NCBI GenBank assembly: GCA_019449555.1
Contig: JAGRPN010000312.1
Location: forward strand, 1-34,327
Reading direction: 5' to 3'
Origin: Ramlibacter sp.
GTDB taxonomy: Bacteria; Pseudomonadota; Gammaproteobacteria; Burkholderiales; Burkholderiaceae_C
Length of the DNA stretch: 34,327 nt
Shown here: positions 15,428 through 23,499 of the stretch, one piece after another
How positions within the stretch are numbered: the first letter of the stretch is position 1
Layout: every line of letters begins with the position of its first letter
Made by a program: the position numbers and the translations under genes
The notes under the pieces: model-generated
What the model was told of the DNA's origin: nothing
The model's input: the letters and a program-made list of their open reading frames with translations, nothing else
Database searches by the model: none

Positions 15428-17101
15428 ATGCTCCTGGTCAAACAACAATTGCTCGGCAGCCTGGCCGCCGGGCTGGAACGGCTCGCACCCGGCGCGGGAG
15501 CCAAGGCGGCCTTCGAATCGCCCAAGGTCGCGGCGCACGGCGACCTCGCCTGCACGGCGGCCATGCAGCTCGCCAAGCCGCTGAAGCAGAGCCCACGGCA
15601 GGTCGCTGAAAAATTGCGCGCGGCCTTATTGGAGACGCAGCCGTTCCAGCAATGGGTCGAGGCGATCGACATCGCCGGCCCCGGCTTCCTGAACATCAAG
15701 CTCAAGCCCGAAGCCAAGCAGCAGATCGTCGCCGAGATCCTGGCCGCCGGGCCGTCGTTCGGTGTGCAGCCGGCCAACGGGCAGCACATGATGGTGGAAT
15801 TCGTTTCCGCCAATCCGACCGGGCCGCTGCACGTCGGCCATGGGCGGCAAGCGGCGCTAGGCGACGCGATCTGCAACCTGTATGCGACACAAGGCTGGGA
15901 CGTTACCCGCGAGTTCTATTACAACGACGCGGGTGTGCAGATCGCCACGCTCGCCACGAGTGTTCAACTGCGCGCCAAGGGCTTCAGGCCGGGCGACCCG
16001 CAGTGGCCGGAAGCGGCCTACAACGGCGACTACATCGCCGAGATCGCGGCTGATTTCCTGGCCGGCAAGACCGTGCGTTCGGACGACCGGGAATTCACCG
16101 CGACCGGCGACGCGGACGACCTGGACGGCATCCGGCTGTTCGCCGTCGCCTGGCTGCGCCACGAGCAGGACCTGGACCTGAAGGCGTTCGACATCCGCTT
16201 CGACAACTACTATCTCGAGTCGAGCCTCTACACCAGCGGCAAGGTGGATGCCGTGGTGCAAAAACTGCGCGACGCGGGCAAGACCTACGAGCACGAGGGG
16301 GCCCTGTGGCTGAAGTCCACGGAGTACGGCGACGACAAGGACCGCGTCATGCGCAAGGGCGACGGCAGCTACACGTATTTCGTGCCGGACGTGGCCTACC
16401 ACATCACCAAATGGGAGCGCGGCTTCACGAAGGTCGTCAACATCCAGGGCACCGACCATCACGGCACGATCGCGCGGGTGCGCGCCGGCTTGCAGGCGGC
16501 CGGCGTCGGAATCCCGGCCGGCTACCCCGATTACGTGCTGCACACCATGGTGCGCGTCATGCGCGGCGGCGAGGAGGTGAAGATCTCCAAGCGCGCGGGC
16601 AGCTACGTCACGCTGCGTGACCTGATCGAGTGGACCAGCAAGGACGCGGTGCGCTTTTTCCTGCTCTCGCGCAAGCCCGACACCGAGTACGTGTTCGACG
16701 TCGACCTGGCGCTGGCGCAGAACAACGACAACCCGGTCTACTACGTGCAGTACGCCCATGCGCGCATCTGCTCGGTGCTGGCGATGTGGGGCGGCGAGCC
16801 GGCATCGCTCACGGGGGCCGACCTGTCCGTGCTGCAAAGCGCGCCGGCGCAGGCCCTGATGCTGGAATTGGCCAAGTACCCCGACATGCTGCGCGAGGCG
16901 GCGGCCGATTTCGCGCCGCACGACGTCACTTTTTACCTGCGCGAGCTAGCCGCCACCTACCATACTTACTATGATGCCGAGCGCATCCTGGTGGACGACC
17001 AACGCCTGCGCCACGCGCGGCTGGCGCTGGTCGCAGCCACCGCCCAGGTATTGCACAATGGATTGGCGGTGCTGGGCGTTGGCGCCCCCCGGAAGATGTA
17101 G
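15428..17101 (+). CDS. argS: Arginyl-tRNA synthetase
   Basis: This class I aminoacyl-tRNA synthetase charges tRNA-Arg with arginine. The 557-aa product has the ArgS N-terminal tRNA D-loop recognition domain (~1-100). The HIGH-type motif is HVGHGR starting at residue 135, after [10 protein letters not shown]. The KMSKS-equivalent loop is KISKRAG at 385-391, following a GEEVK segment. The C-terminal DALR anticodon-binding helices include [13 protein letters not shown] and [14 protein letters not shown] 15428 is chosen because ArgS proteins start just before LLVKQQL. TAAAAT at 15416-15421 stands only 6 bp before the ATG, suggesting a leaderless or near-leaderless transcript, and there is no clear SD. 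A SPOR-domain gene follows after 27 bp and is probably co-transcribed. Confidence 0.97.
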   Translation: MLLVKQQLLGSLAAGLERLAPGAGAKAAFESPKVAAHGDLACTAAMQLAKPLKQSPRQVAEKLRAALLETQPFQQWVEAIDIAGPGFLNIKLKPEAKQQIVAEILAAGPSFGVQPANGQHMMVEFVSANPTGPLHVGHGRQAALGDAICNLYATQGWDVTREFYYNDAGVQIATLATSVQLRAKGFRPGDPQWPEAAYNGDYIAEIAADFLAGKTVRSDDREFTATGDADDLDGIRLFAVAWLRHEQDLDLKAFDIRFDNYYLESSLYTSGKVDAVVQKLRDAGKTYEHEGALWLKSTEYGDDKDRVMRKGDGSYTYFVPDVAYHITKWERGFTKVVNIQGTDHHGTIARVRAGLQAAGVGIPAGYPDYVLHTMVRVMRGGEEVKISKRAGSYVTLRDLIEWTSKDAVRFFLLSRKPDTEYVFDVDLALAQNNDNPVYYVQYAHARICSVLAMWGGEPASLTGADLSVLQSAPAQALMLELAKYPDMLREAAADFAPHDVTFYLRELAATYHTYYDAERILVDDQRLRHARLALVAATAQVLHNGLAVLGVGAPRKM

Positions 17102-17128
17102 CCGCATTGCGGCAGGAAAATCAAAGCA

Positions 17129-17755
17129 GTGAAAAACAGTCAGCGCGGTTCCGTCTTCGTCGGCATCATCATCGGCGTGGTGCTGGGCCTCGCCGCGGCC
17201 CTGGCCGTGGCCGTGTACGTCACCAAGGTACCGGTGCCGTTCCTGAACCGCGGCCAGAGCCGCACGGCGGAACAGGACGCGGCCGAGATCCGCAAGAACC
17301 GCGACTGGGACCCCAATGCGCCGCTGTACGGCAAGAACCCTGCCAAGCCGCTGCCGCCGGCGCCCTCGGTGATCGCCCCGGCGCCTCCGGTCGCAACCAT
17401 TCCCGCGCCCGCCACGGCGCCGGCTCAACCGGCCGCGCCCGCGGTCAGAGGCAAGAGCGCCGACCCGCTCGGCGAGCTGGCCGCGGCGCGCACCGCGTCG
17501 CCCTCGGCGCTGTCCGATCCCTTCTTCTATTTCGTGCAGGCGGGCGCATTCCGCACCCCCGAGGATGCCGAAGCGCAGCGCGCCAAGCTGTCGCTGATGG
17601 GCATCGAGGCCAAGGTGACCGAGCGCGAGCAGTCGGGCCGCCAGGTGTTCCGGGTGCGCGTGGGCCCGTTCGACAAGAAGGAAGACGCGGACCGGCAAAA
17701 GGAAAAGCTCGAAGCCGGCGGCGTGGAAACCGCGCTGGTGCGGGTCCAGCGTTGA
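17129..17755 (+). CDS. SPOR domain-containing membrane protein (FtsN-like)
   Basis: This 208-aa protein is anchored by one N-terminal membrane helix (FVGIIIGVVLGLAAALAVAVYV, ~10-31) with a short cytoplasmic tail. A Pro/Ala-rich periplasmic linker follows (~65-125). A C-terminal SPOR domain (~130-206) contains FYFVQAGAFRTPEDAEAQRAKL, VTEREQSGRQVFRVRVGPF and a closing ALVRVQR strand. SPOR domains bind denuded glycan at the division septum, so a cell-division or cell-wall role is expected. The start is GTG 17129, with AGGAAAA upstream. It follows argS closely. A strong stem-loop follows the stop. Confidence 0.92.
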   Translation: MKNSQRGSVFVGIIIGVVLGLAAALAVAVYVTKVPVPFLNRGQSRTAEQDAAEIRKNRDWDPNAPLYGKNPAKPLPPAPSVIAPAPPVATIPAPATAPAQPAAPAVRGKSADPLGELAAARTASPSALSDPFFYFVQAGAFRTPEDAEAQRAKLSLMGIEAKVTEREQSGRQVFRVRVGPFDKKEDADRQKEKLEAGGVETALVRVQR

Positions 17756-17758
17756 GCC

Positions 17759-17783
17759 GCCCGCCGGAACCTTCCGGCCGGGC
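17759..17783 (+). terminator. Stem-loop after SPOR gene
   Basis: GCCCGCCGGAA (17759-17769) pairs with TTCCGGCCGGGC (17772-17783) with one bulged base, giving an 11-bp stem just after the SPOR stop. There is no continuous T-run, so termination would be partial; it may also stabilise the argS-SPOR message. Confidence 0.4.
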
Positions 17784-17818
17784 TTGCCTCTGACCTCTTC
17801 ACAAGGAGTGGAATCGAC

Positions 17819-18472
17819 ATGAATCGACGCGAGTTTTCCGTGGGCGCGGCCTGCGTGGTGGGCATCGCCGCCCTGGGGTTGCCCGCCGGTGTCTTTGCGC
17901 AGGCCAGGAAGCCCGAGAACGGGACCGACTACCTCGCGCTGGACAAGCGCGTGAACACGGATGCCCCGGCCGGTAAAGTCGAGGTGATCGAGTTCTTCTG
18001 GTACAGCTGCCCGCACTGCAATGCCTTCGAGCCGAAGCTGGAGGCCTGGAGCAGGAAGTTGCCGCCCGACGTCGTGCTCAAACGCGTCCCGGTCGCGTTC
18101 CGCGACGATTTCGTGCCGCAGCAGCGCCTGTTCTACACGCTGGAGGCGCTGGGCAAAGTGGATGAGCTGCATGCCAAGGTGTTCCAGGCGATCCATGTCG
18201 ACCACAAGCCGACCAACAAGGAGGACGCGATCCTCGACTGGGCCGGGCAGAATGGGCTGGACAAGGCCAGGTTCAAGGAGCTGTACAACTCCTTCTCGGT
18301 TTCCAGCAAGGCCCGTCGCGCCAGCCAGTTGCAGGACGCGTTCAAGGTGCAGGGCGTGCCGGCGCTCGGCATCGCGGGGCGTTATTACACGGACGGCACG
18401 ATGGCCGGCACGCTGGACCGCGCCTTGCAAGTCACCGACTACCTGATCGCCGAAGCGCGCAAGGCGCGCTGA
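17819..18472 (+). CDS. dsbA: Thiol:disulfide interchange protein DsbA/DsbL
   Basis: This 217-aa periplasmic oxidoreductase introduces disulfides into exported proteins and is normally reoxidised by DsbB. A signal sequence with a twin-Arg-like start (MNRREFSVGAACVVG...) ends near AQA. The active site is CPHC at 64-67 in EFFWYSCPHCNAF. A cis-proline loop appears as VQGVPALGI near residue 180, and a helical insert separates them. ATG 17819 is preceded by AAGGAG. A perfect rho-independent terminator lies 37 bp after the stop. Conserved neighbours argS and SPOR precede it, as in many Comamonadaceae. The RR is not followed by the full Tat consensus, so Sec export is as likely. Confidence 0.95.
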   Translation: MNRREFSVGAACVVGIAALGLPAGVFAQARKPENGTDYLALDKRVNTDAPAGKVEVIEFFWYSCPHCNAFEPKLEAWSRKLPPDVVLKRVPVAFRDDFVPQQRLFYTLEALGKVDELHAKVFQAIHVDHKPTNKEDAILDWAGQNGLDKARFKELYNSFSVSSKARRASQLQDAFKVQGVPALGIAGRYYTDGTMAGTLDRALQVTDYLIAEARKAR

Positions 18473-18509
18473 CGCGAAGCGCACGCCGCCCGGCGAGCAG
18501 TTCGTTCGG

Positions 18510-18534
18510 AAAAAGCCCGCTTGGCGGGCTTTTT
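18510..18534 (+). terminator. Rho-independent terminator after dsbA
   Basis: AAAAAGCCCGC (18510-18520) and GCGGGCTTTTT (18524-18534) form a perfect 11-bp stem with a 3-nt loop that ends in five T. The A-run on the left makes it potentially bidirectional. It separates the argS-SPOR-dsbA group from lptA. A TACAAT box (18550-18555) shortly downstream could be the -10 of the lptA promoter, without a good -35. Confidence 0.9.
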
Positions 18535-18635
18535 GCTGGCTGCTCTGGCTACAATGCGCAGCAAGATTCATGCCTTTAGCTGCCGCCGGCCGGTCCGCCG
18601 GGCATTGCCGGCCTGGAGCGAAACGCCATTTCCCT

Positions 18636-19256
18636 ATGAAACAAGCTCGCACTGCCGTGTTCCTGTCGTTTGCGCTGGCCATCGCGGCGGGACCGGCCCT
18701 GGCCGAGAAAGCGGACAAGGGCAAGCCGATGAACGTGGAGGCCGACGCACTGCGCTACGACGACCTCAAGCAGGCCAGCGTGTTCACGGGGCGCGTAGTG
18801 ATCACCAAAGGCACGATCGTGATCCGGGGCGCACGGGTCGATGTGCGGCAGGACCCGGAAGGCTACCAGTACGGCGTGGTCACGGCCGAGCCCGGCAAGC
18901 TCGCCTTCTATCGCCAGAAACGCGAAGGCGTGGATGAGTTCATCGAGGGCGAAGGCGAGACCATCGAGTACGACGGCAAGGCCGATCGCGTGAAGTTCAT
19001 CAAGCAGGCCGAACTGCGCCGGTTGCGCGGGGGCACCGTCAGCGACGAGATGGTCGGCAGCCTCATAACCTACGACAACAGCAACGACGTGTTCACGGTC
19101 GATGGCGGCCCGGCCAGCCCGGCGGCTGGCGGCCGGATCCGGGCCGTGCTGTCGCCGCGCGCGGGGGCTTCAGCGCCGGCGAGCGCCGCCAGCCAGCCGG
19201 CCCAGCCGGGCGTGCGGCTGCGGCCGAGCACCACGCTGGAGGGAGCCAGGAAGTGA
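18636..19256 (+). CDS. lptA: LPS transport periplasmic protein LptA
   Basis: This 206-aa periplasmic bridge protein carries lipopolysaccharide from LptC to LptD. A signal peptide ([23 protein letters not shown]) is followed by the OstA beta-jellyroll (~26-165): [52 protein letters not shown] and [17 protein letters not shown] low-complexity Ala/Pro/Ser tail follows. ATG 18636 is chosen because the signal peptide begins there; the frame is open upstream to 18570. The stop overlaps the lptB start (GTGA). LptC and KdsC, which usually lie immediately upstream, are absent here; a terminator and dsbA occupy that place. Confidence 0.95.
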   Translation: MKQARTAVFLSFALAIAAGPALAEKADKGKPMNVEADALRYDDLKQASVFTGRVVITKGTIVIRGARVDVRQDPEGYQYGVVTAEPGKLAFYRQKREGVDEFIEGEGETIEYDGKADRVKFIKQAELRRLRGGTVSDEMVGSLITYDNSNDVFTVDGGPASPAAGGRIRAVLSPRAGASAPASAASQPAQPGVRLRPSTTLEGARK

Positions 19257-20041
19257 TCGAGGTATCCCCCGTCCGGCGCGCCGCGGCGCCGCCGGCCGGC
19301 CAGAGCCGACTGCAGGCGCGCCATTTGCAGAAGTCCTACGGCAGCCGCAAGGTCGTCAAGGACGTTTCGCTCGACGTGGCGAAGGGCGAGGTCGTGGGCC
19401 TGCTCGGACCCAACGGCGCCGGCAAGACAACGTCGTTCTACATGATCGTGGGCCTGGTGCGCGCGGATGCCGGCGAGATTTCGATCGACGACAAGTCCGT
19501 CGAGCACATGCCCATTCATCGGCGCTCGCGCCTGGGGCTGTCGTACCTGCCCCAGGAACCGTCGATCTTCCGCAAGCTCAACGTCGAGGAGAACGTGCGC
19601 GCGGTGCTCGAATTGCAGCGCGATGGGAACGGGCATCCGCTGGCCCGACCCGAGATCGAAAAGCGTTTGTCCGCGCTGCTGCAGGACCTGCGGGTGGATC
19701 ACCTGCGCGATTCGCCGGCCCTCGCGCTATCGGGCGGCGAGCGGCGGCGCGTGGAGATCGCGCGCGCCCTGGCGACCCAGCCGCGCTTCATCCTGCTGGA
19801 CGAGCCGTTCGCCGGCATCGACCCGATCGCGGTGATCGAGATCCAGCGGATCATCGGCTTCCTGAAGTCGCGCGGGATCGGCGTGCTGATCACCGACCAC
19901 AACGTGCGCGAGACGCTGGGCATCTGCGATCACGCCTACATCATCAGCGACGGCAACGTGCTGGCCCAGGGCACGCCGTCGGAGATCGTGAACAACGCCG
20001 ACGTTCGCCGCGTGTACCTCGGCGAGCATTTCCGCATGTAA
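19253..20041 (+). CDS. lptB: LPS export ABC transporter ATP-binding protein LptB
   Basis: This 262-aa cytoplasmic ATPase of the LptB2FG complex powers LPS extraction from the inner membrane. ABC motifs: Walker A GPNGAGKT from residue 52, Q-loop at [10 protein letters not shown], signature [15 protein letters not shown], Walker [13 protein letters not shown], and switch His in [10 protein letters not shown]. The N-terminus carries about 18 extra residues ([13 protein letters not shown]) before the conserved [11 protein letters not shown]. Start GTG 19253 overlaps the lptA stop by 4 bp. The 3' end is followed by a palindromic intergenic repeat and then rpoN. Confidence 0.97.
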   Translation: MIEVSPVRRAAAPPAGQSRLQARHLQKSYGSRKVVKDVSLDVAKGEVVGLLGPNGAGKTTSFYMIVGLVRADAGEISIDDKSVEHMPIHRRSRLGLSYLPQEPSIFRKLNVEENVRAVLELQRDGNGHPLARPEIEKRLSALLQDLRVDHLRDSPALALSGGERRRVEIARALATQPRFILLDEPFAGIDPIAVIEIQRIIGFLKSRGIGVLITDHNVRETLGICDHAYIISDGNVLAQGTPSEIVNNADVRRVYLGEHFRM

Positions 20042-20049
20042 TGGATATG

Positions 20050-20096
20050 GCCCCCACGCTTGGCACTGCGTGCGCTGCGCTGCCCTCCGAGGGGGC
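20050..20096. repeat. Palindromic intergenic repeat (Comamonadaceae type)
   Basis: GCCCCC (20050-20055) pairs with GGGGGC (20091-20096) and encloses CCCTC-C-GAGGG (20083-20093) and alternating TGCG/CGCT steps. From memory, near-identical CCCCCACGCT...CCGAGGGGGC elements are scattered between genes in Comamonadaceae genomes. Copy number cannot be tested from one window. Confidence 0.55.
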
Positions 20097-20097
20097 G

Positions 20098-20138
20098 CAC
20101 CTGTCGAGGGGCGGCCCGTCGACAGGTGGCCGTTTTTT
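20098..20138 (+). terminator. Hairpin with T-run between lptB and rpoN
   Basis: CACCTGTCGA (20098-20107) and TCGACAGGTG (20119-20128) form a perfect 10-bp stem with an 11-nt loop, followed by GCCG and six T (20133-20138). The element ends 3 bp before the rpoN ATG, so it could either stop lptAB transcripts or regulate rpoN expression. Confidence 0.6.
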
Positions 20139-20141
20139 CCG

Positions 20142-21701
20142 ATGAAGCAGGGCCTGTCGCTACGCGTCTCGCAGCATCTCGCGCTGACGCCGCAGCTGCA
20201 GCAGTCGATCCGGCTGCTGCAGCTTTCCACGCTGGAGCTGTCGCAGGAGGTCGAGCAGATGCTCGACGACAACCCCTTCCTGGAGCTGAGCCTGGACGAG
20301 CCGCCGCGCGAAGAGTTCGGCCTGGCGCAGGCGGACGCGCCGGTGCCGGAAGACGACCGCGAAACGGAGCTCGCCGACTTCAGGCCGCCGCTGCCGGACG
20401 AAACACGCGCCGCGCCCGCGGAGCCGGAGCCGGCCGCCGGGCCCGAGTCCGAGCCGCCGAACTGGGAAGGCGACGGCAGCACCGAAGTCATCCCCGACGA
20501 CGGCGAGTGGGGCGGCGATGCGCCGCCGCGCCGCAACAACCTCGCCGGCGACGAAGAAACCGATGCGACCGAGCTGGCGCGCGGCCACGAGTCGCTCCAG
20601 GCGCATCTGCACCGGCAGGCACTCACGCTGCGCCTGTCGGAGGAAGACCGCTGCGCGCTGCGCTTCCTGATCGAGTCGCTCAACGATGACGGCTACCTGG
20701 ACGAATCGCTCGAGTCGCTCGCCGCCGGCCTGTCGCCGCATGACCTGGAGCAGCAGGAGGAACTGGTGCACCGGTTCACCATGGCGCTGGGCCTGTTGCA
20801 CAACCTGGAGCCGGTCGGCGTCGGCGCGCGTTCGCTCGCGGAATGCCTGTCGTTGCAGCTCAAGGCGATGCAGGCCGCTCCCGACGCGCCGGCGGCCTGC
20901 GCAACGGCGCTGCGCATCTGCGCGCAGCCGATGGAACTGCTGGCCAGGCGCGACGTGAAGCGCCTCGTGCAGCTGTGCGGCGACAGCGACCCACAGGTGC
21001 GCGCCGCCATCGGGCTGATCACCCGGCTCGAACCCAAGCCCGGCCGCCGCTTCGTCGATGTCGAGCGCAACATCGTGATCCCCGACGTGCTGGTCACCCG
21101 CGCCGGCCGGGGCGCCCAAGCGCGCTTTCGGGTGCAGCTCAATGCGGACGTGATGCCGCGGCTGCGCGTGCACGACGTCTATGCCGGCGCGCTGAAAGCG
21201 CACAAGGGCGAAGGCCACCAGGCGCTGCAGCAGCGGCTGCAGGAGGCGCGCTGGTTCATCAAGAACATCCAGCAGCGCTTCGATACGATCCTGCGGGTCT
21301 CCAACGCGATCGTCGAGCGGCAGAAGAATTTCTTCGTGCACGGCGAGCTCGCGATGCGCCCGCTGGTGCTGCGCGAGATCGCCGACGAGCTCGGCCTGCA
21401 CGAGTCCACCATCAGCCGGGTGACCACGGCAAAATACATGTCCACGCCCTTCGGCACGTTCGAGCTGAAGTATTTCTTCGGCTCGGCCCTGGGCACCGAA
21501 ACCGGCGGCAACGCGTCGAGCACGGCGGTGCGCGCCCTGATCAAGCAGTTCGTGGCAAGCGAGAACCTGAAGAAGCCCCTGTCGGACAGCCAGATTTCCG
21601 ACATGCTCAAGGAGCAGGGCATCGAATGCGCGCGCCGCACGGTGGCCAAGTACCGCGAGGCGCTGCGCATCGCCCCGGCCAATCTGAGAAAGGCGCTGTA
21701 G
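20142..21701 (+). CDS. rpoN: RNA polymerase sigma-54 factor
   Basis: Sigma-54 directs RNA polymerase to -24/-12 promoters and needs AAA+ activators. The 519-aa protein has all regions. Region I is Gln-rich and activator-responsive (SLRVSQHLALTPQLQQSIRLLQLSTLEL). An acidic region II of variable length (~50-130) is rich in Glu/Asp/Pro. The core-binding domain follows, then the HTH (LREIADELGLHESTISRVTTAKYM). The RpoN box ARRTVAKYRE is at 497-506. Start ATG 20142 is chosen because MKQGLSLR is the family N-terminus; an upstream in-frame start at 20070 would extend through the palindromic repeat. hpf, which commonly follows rpoN, is missing; an RNA methyltransferase follows after 25 bp. Confidence 0.97.
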   Translation: MKQGLSLRVSQHLALTPQLQQSIRLLQLSTLELSQEVEQMLDDNPFLELSLDEPPREEFGLAQADAPVPEDDRETELADFRPPLPDETRAAPAEPEPAAGPESEPPNWEGDGSTEVIPDDGEWGGDAPPRRNNLAGDEETDATELARGHESLQAHLHRQALTLRLSEEDRCALRFLIESLNDDGYLDESLESLAAGLSPHDLEQQEELVHRFTMALGLLHNLEPVGVGARSLAECLSLQLKAMQAAPDAPAACATALRICAQPMELLARRDVKRLVQLCGDSDPQVRAAIGLITRLEPKPGRRFVDVERNIVIPDVLVTRAGRGAQARFRVQLNADVMPRLRVHDVYAGALKAHKGEGHQALQQRLQEARWFIKNIQQRFDTILRVSNAIVERQKNFFVHGELAMRPLVLREIADELGLHESTISRVTTAKYMSTPFGTFELKYFFGSALGTETGGNASSTAVRALIKQFVASENLKKPLSDSQISDMLKEQGIECARRTVAKYREALRIAPANLRKAL

Positions 21702-21726
21702 GCGCCCCCGTTTTCGAAGCAGCCCG

Positions 21727-22962
21727 GTGAACCAGCTCCAACTCTTCCTGCCTTGCGCCGCCGGCGTCGAGGGTTTCCTCGCCGACGAAGTGCACCGGCT
21801 CACCGGGCTGGCCGGCGATGACCTGTTGACCGGCCGCGGCGGTGTGGCGTTGCGCGCATCGTGGCGCGACGCGATGCTGCTGAACCTGAACAGCCGGCTG
21901 GCGCAGCGGGTGCTGGTGCAACTGTCGCACGTGCCCTGCCGCAACGAGCAGGACCTGTACGAGGCCGCGAGTGCGGTCGCGTGGGAGATCTGGTTCACCC
22001 CGCGCGAGCGCTTCAAGGTCGAGGTCACGGCGCAGCACAGTCCGCTCAAGAGCCTGAATTTCGCCGGGCTGAAGATCAAGGACGCAGTGGCGGACCGGTT
22101 TCGCCACAGGGCGGGCGTGCGGCCCGACGTCGACACGCAGTCGCCCGACGTCCGCGTCTATGCGCACCTGACGAGCGACAGCGCCACGCTCTATATCGAC
22201 ACGTCGGGCGAGCCGCTGTTCAAGCGCGGCTGGCGCGAGGACAAGGGCGAGGCGCCGCTGAAGGAGACGCTGGCCGCGGCCATGATCGCCGCGAGCGGCT
22301 GGGACGCCACGCTGCCCTTGTACGACCCTTGCTGCGGCAGCGGCACGATCGCGATCGAGGCGGCCCAGGTCGCGTGCCGGATCGCGCCGGGGCTGTTGCG
22401 CCGCTTCGGCTTCGAGAAGCTGCTGCCTTACGAGGTGCATGTGTGGCAGCCGCTGTGGGAAGAGGCGAAGGCGCGCCAGCGGCCGCCCAGCGCCCCGGTG
22501 TTCGGCAGCGACGTGGCGTTCCGGATGGTCGATTTCGCGGTGCGCAACGCCGGCCGCGCCGGTGTGGCCGATGCCGTGCAGTTCCGCGGCGGCGACGCGC
22601 TGCAGCGCATGCCGCCCACCGCCGAGCCGGGCGTGATGCTGGTGAACCCGCCGTACGGCGAGCGCATCGAAACGGCGGGTGTCGCGGGGCGCACGCAGCG
22701 TGGCCGCGAGCGGGCGCAGGGCGACGAGGGCGGCGATTTCTTCAACCAGCTCGCCTCGCACTGGAAGAAGAACTATCCCGGCTGGACGGCCTGGGTGCTG
22801 ACGCCCGACCTGAAATTGCCTTCGCGCATGCGGCTGAAGGAGTCCCGGCGCGTTCCGATGTGGAACGGCCCGATCGAGTGCCGGCTGTTCCGCTTCGACA
22901 TGGTGCGGGGCTCCGCCCGCAAGCCGGAAGCGGGTCCGGCGGACGGCGACAGGGAGTCGTGA
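21727..22962 (+). CDS. THUMP-domain class I SAM-dependent RNA methyltransferase (RlmL/YcbY N-terminal type)
   Basis: This 411-aa protein belongs to the COG0116 family, whose best-known member makes m2G2445 in 23S rRNA. Domains: an N-terminal ferredoxin-like part, a THUMP domain (~50-155, ending in LYIDTSGEPLFKRGWR), then the Rossmann methyltransferase. Motif I is DPCCGSGT from Asp200, and the catalytic motif IV is NPPYGER from Asn307. It is the short single-methyltransferase form, without the RlmK half fused in enterobacteria. The ~20-residue tail rich in Gly, Pro and charged residues is probably disordered. Translation begins at GTG 21727. The following PIN gene starts 1 nt after the stop, so translation is likely coupled. 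Confidence 0.92.
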   Translation: MNQLQLFLPCAAGVEGFLADEVHRLTGLAGDDLLTGRGGVALRASWRDAMLLNLNSRLAQRVLVQLSHVPCRNEQDLYEAASAVAWEIWFTPRERFKVEVTAQHSPLKSLNFAGLKIKDAVADRFRHRAGVRPDVDTQSPDVRVYAHLTSDSATLYIDTSGEPLFKRGWREDKGEAPLKETLAAAMIAASGWDATLPLYDPCCGSGTIAIEAAQVACRIAPGLLRRFGFEKLLPYEVHVWQPLWEEAKARQRPPSAPVFGSDVAFRMVDFAVRNAGRAGVADAVQFRGGDALQRMPPTAEPGVMLVNPPYGERIETAGVAGRTQRGRERAQGDEGGDFFNQLASHWKKNYPGWTAWVLTPDLKLPSRMRLKESRRVPMWNGPIECRLFRFDMVRGSARKPEAGPADGDRES

Positions 22963-22963
22963 G

Positions 22964-23410
22964 ATGACGGCGCCCGTGTTGCTGGTGGTGGACACCAACG
23001 TGGTCCTGGACCTGTTCGTGTTTCGCGATCCGCGCACCGAACCGCTCGCCGCCGCCCTGGCGCGCGGCCATCTCGAGTGGCTCGCGACGGCCGCGATGCG
23101 CGAGGAGCTGGTGCGGGTGCTGGCTTACGCGCACATCGCGGCGCGGCTGGCCGCCAACGGGATCGAGCCGTCGGATGTGCTGGAATATTTCGACGCCCGC
23201 ACGCGCATGGTGGCCCCGCCGCCCAAAGCGATGGTCACCTGCACGGATGCCGACGACCAGAAATTCGTCGATCTCGCGGTCACGCACAAGTGCCTGTTAC
23301 TGAGCAAGGACGCGGCCGTGCTGGCGCTGCGCAGGCGCCTCATCCCGTTCGAAGTCGGCGTCTTCGCCGCACTACCCCCGGCCTCTTCCTACAGCCTCAT
23401 CCGTTCCTGA
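22964..23410 (+). CDS. PIN-domain protein, putative toxin-type ribonuclease
   Basis: This 148-aa PIN domain matches the 'putative toxin-antitoxin system toxin component, PIN family' group. Acidic metal-binding candidates are all present: Asp10 (VVDTNVVLD), Glu48 (MREELVRVL), Asp98 (TDADDQKFVDLA) with Asp103, and Asp116 (LLLSKD). The nuclease site therefore looks intact, and the expected activity is Mg-dependent RNA cleavage. No antitoxin-like gene (AbrB, Phd or RHH) lies on either side. The gene is instead coupled to an rRNA methyltransferase one nucleotide upstream, which suggests an RNA-processing or housekeeping role rather than a classical toxin. Convergent pncC ends 89 bp away. Confidence 0.87.
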   Translation: MTAPVLLVVDTNVVLDLFVFRDPRTEPLAAALARGHLEWLATAAMREELVRVLAYAHIAARLAANGIEPSDVLEYFDARTRMVAPPPKAMVTCTDADDQKFVDLAVTHKCLLLSKDAAVLALRRRLIPFEVGVFAALPPASSYSLIRS

Positions 23411-23499
23411 ATCGCGACACTGGACTGCTCGCGTTCCCTCATTCCCGAAGGAGCATGTCGCTGTACACCGCTTTCGAGAACTGCTGGCTTGGGTGCGAG

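Noticed and set aside
20070-20141. N-terminal extension of RpoN from an upstream ATG
   Set aside because: The extension would translate the palindromic repeat and hairpin; sigma-54 begins at MKQGLSLR.
20160-22136. 658-aa minus-strand open frame opposite rpoN
   Set aside because: Antisense shadow of rpoN and the methyltransferase gene; no motifs.
22964-23410. Complete toxin-antitoxin system
   Set aside because: Only the PIN domain is present; neither neighbour resembles an antitoxin.
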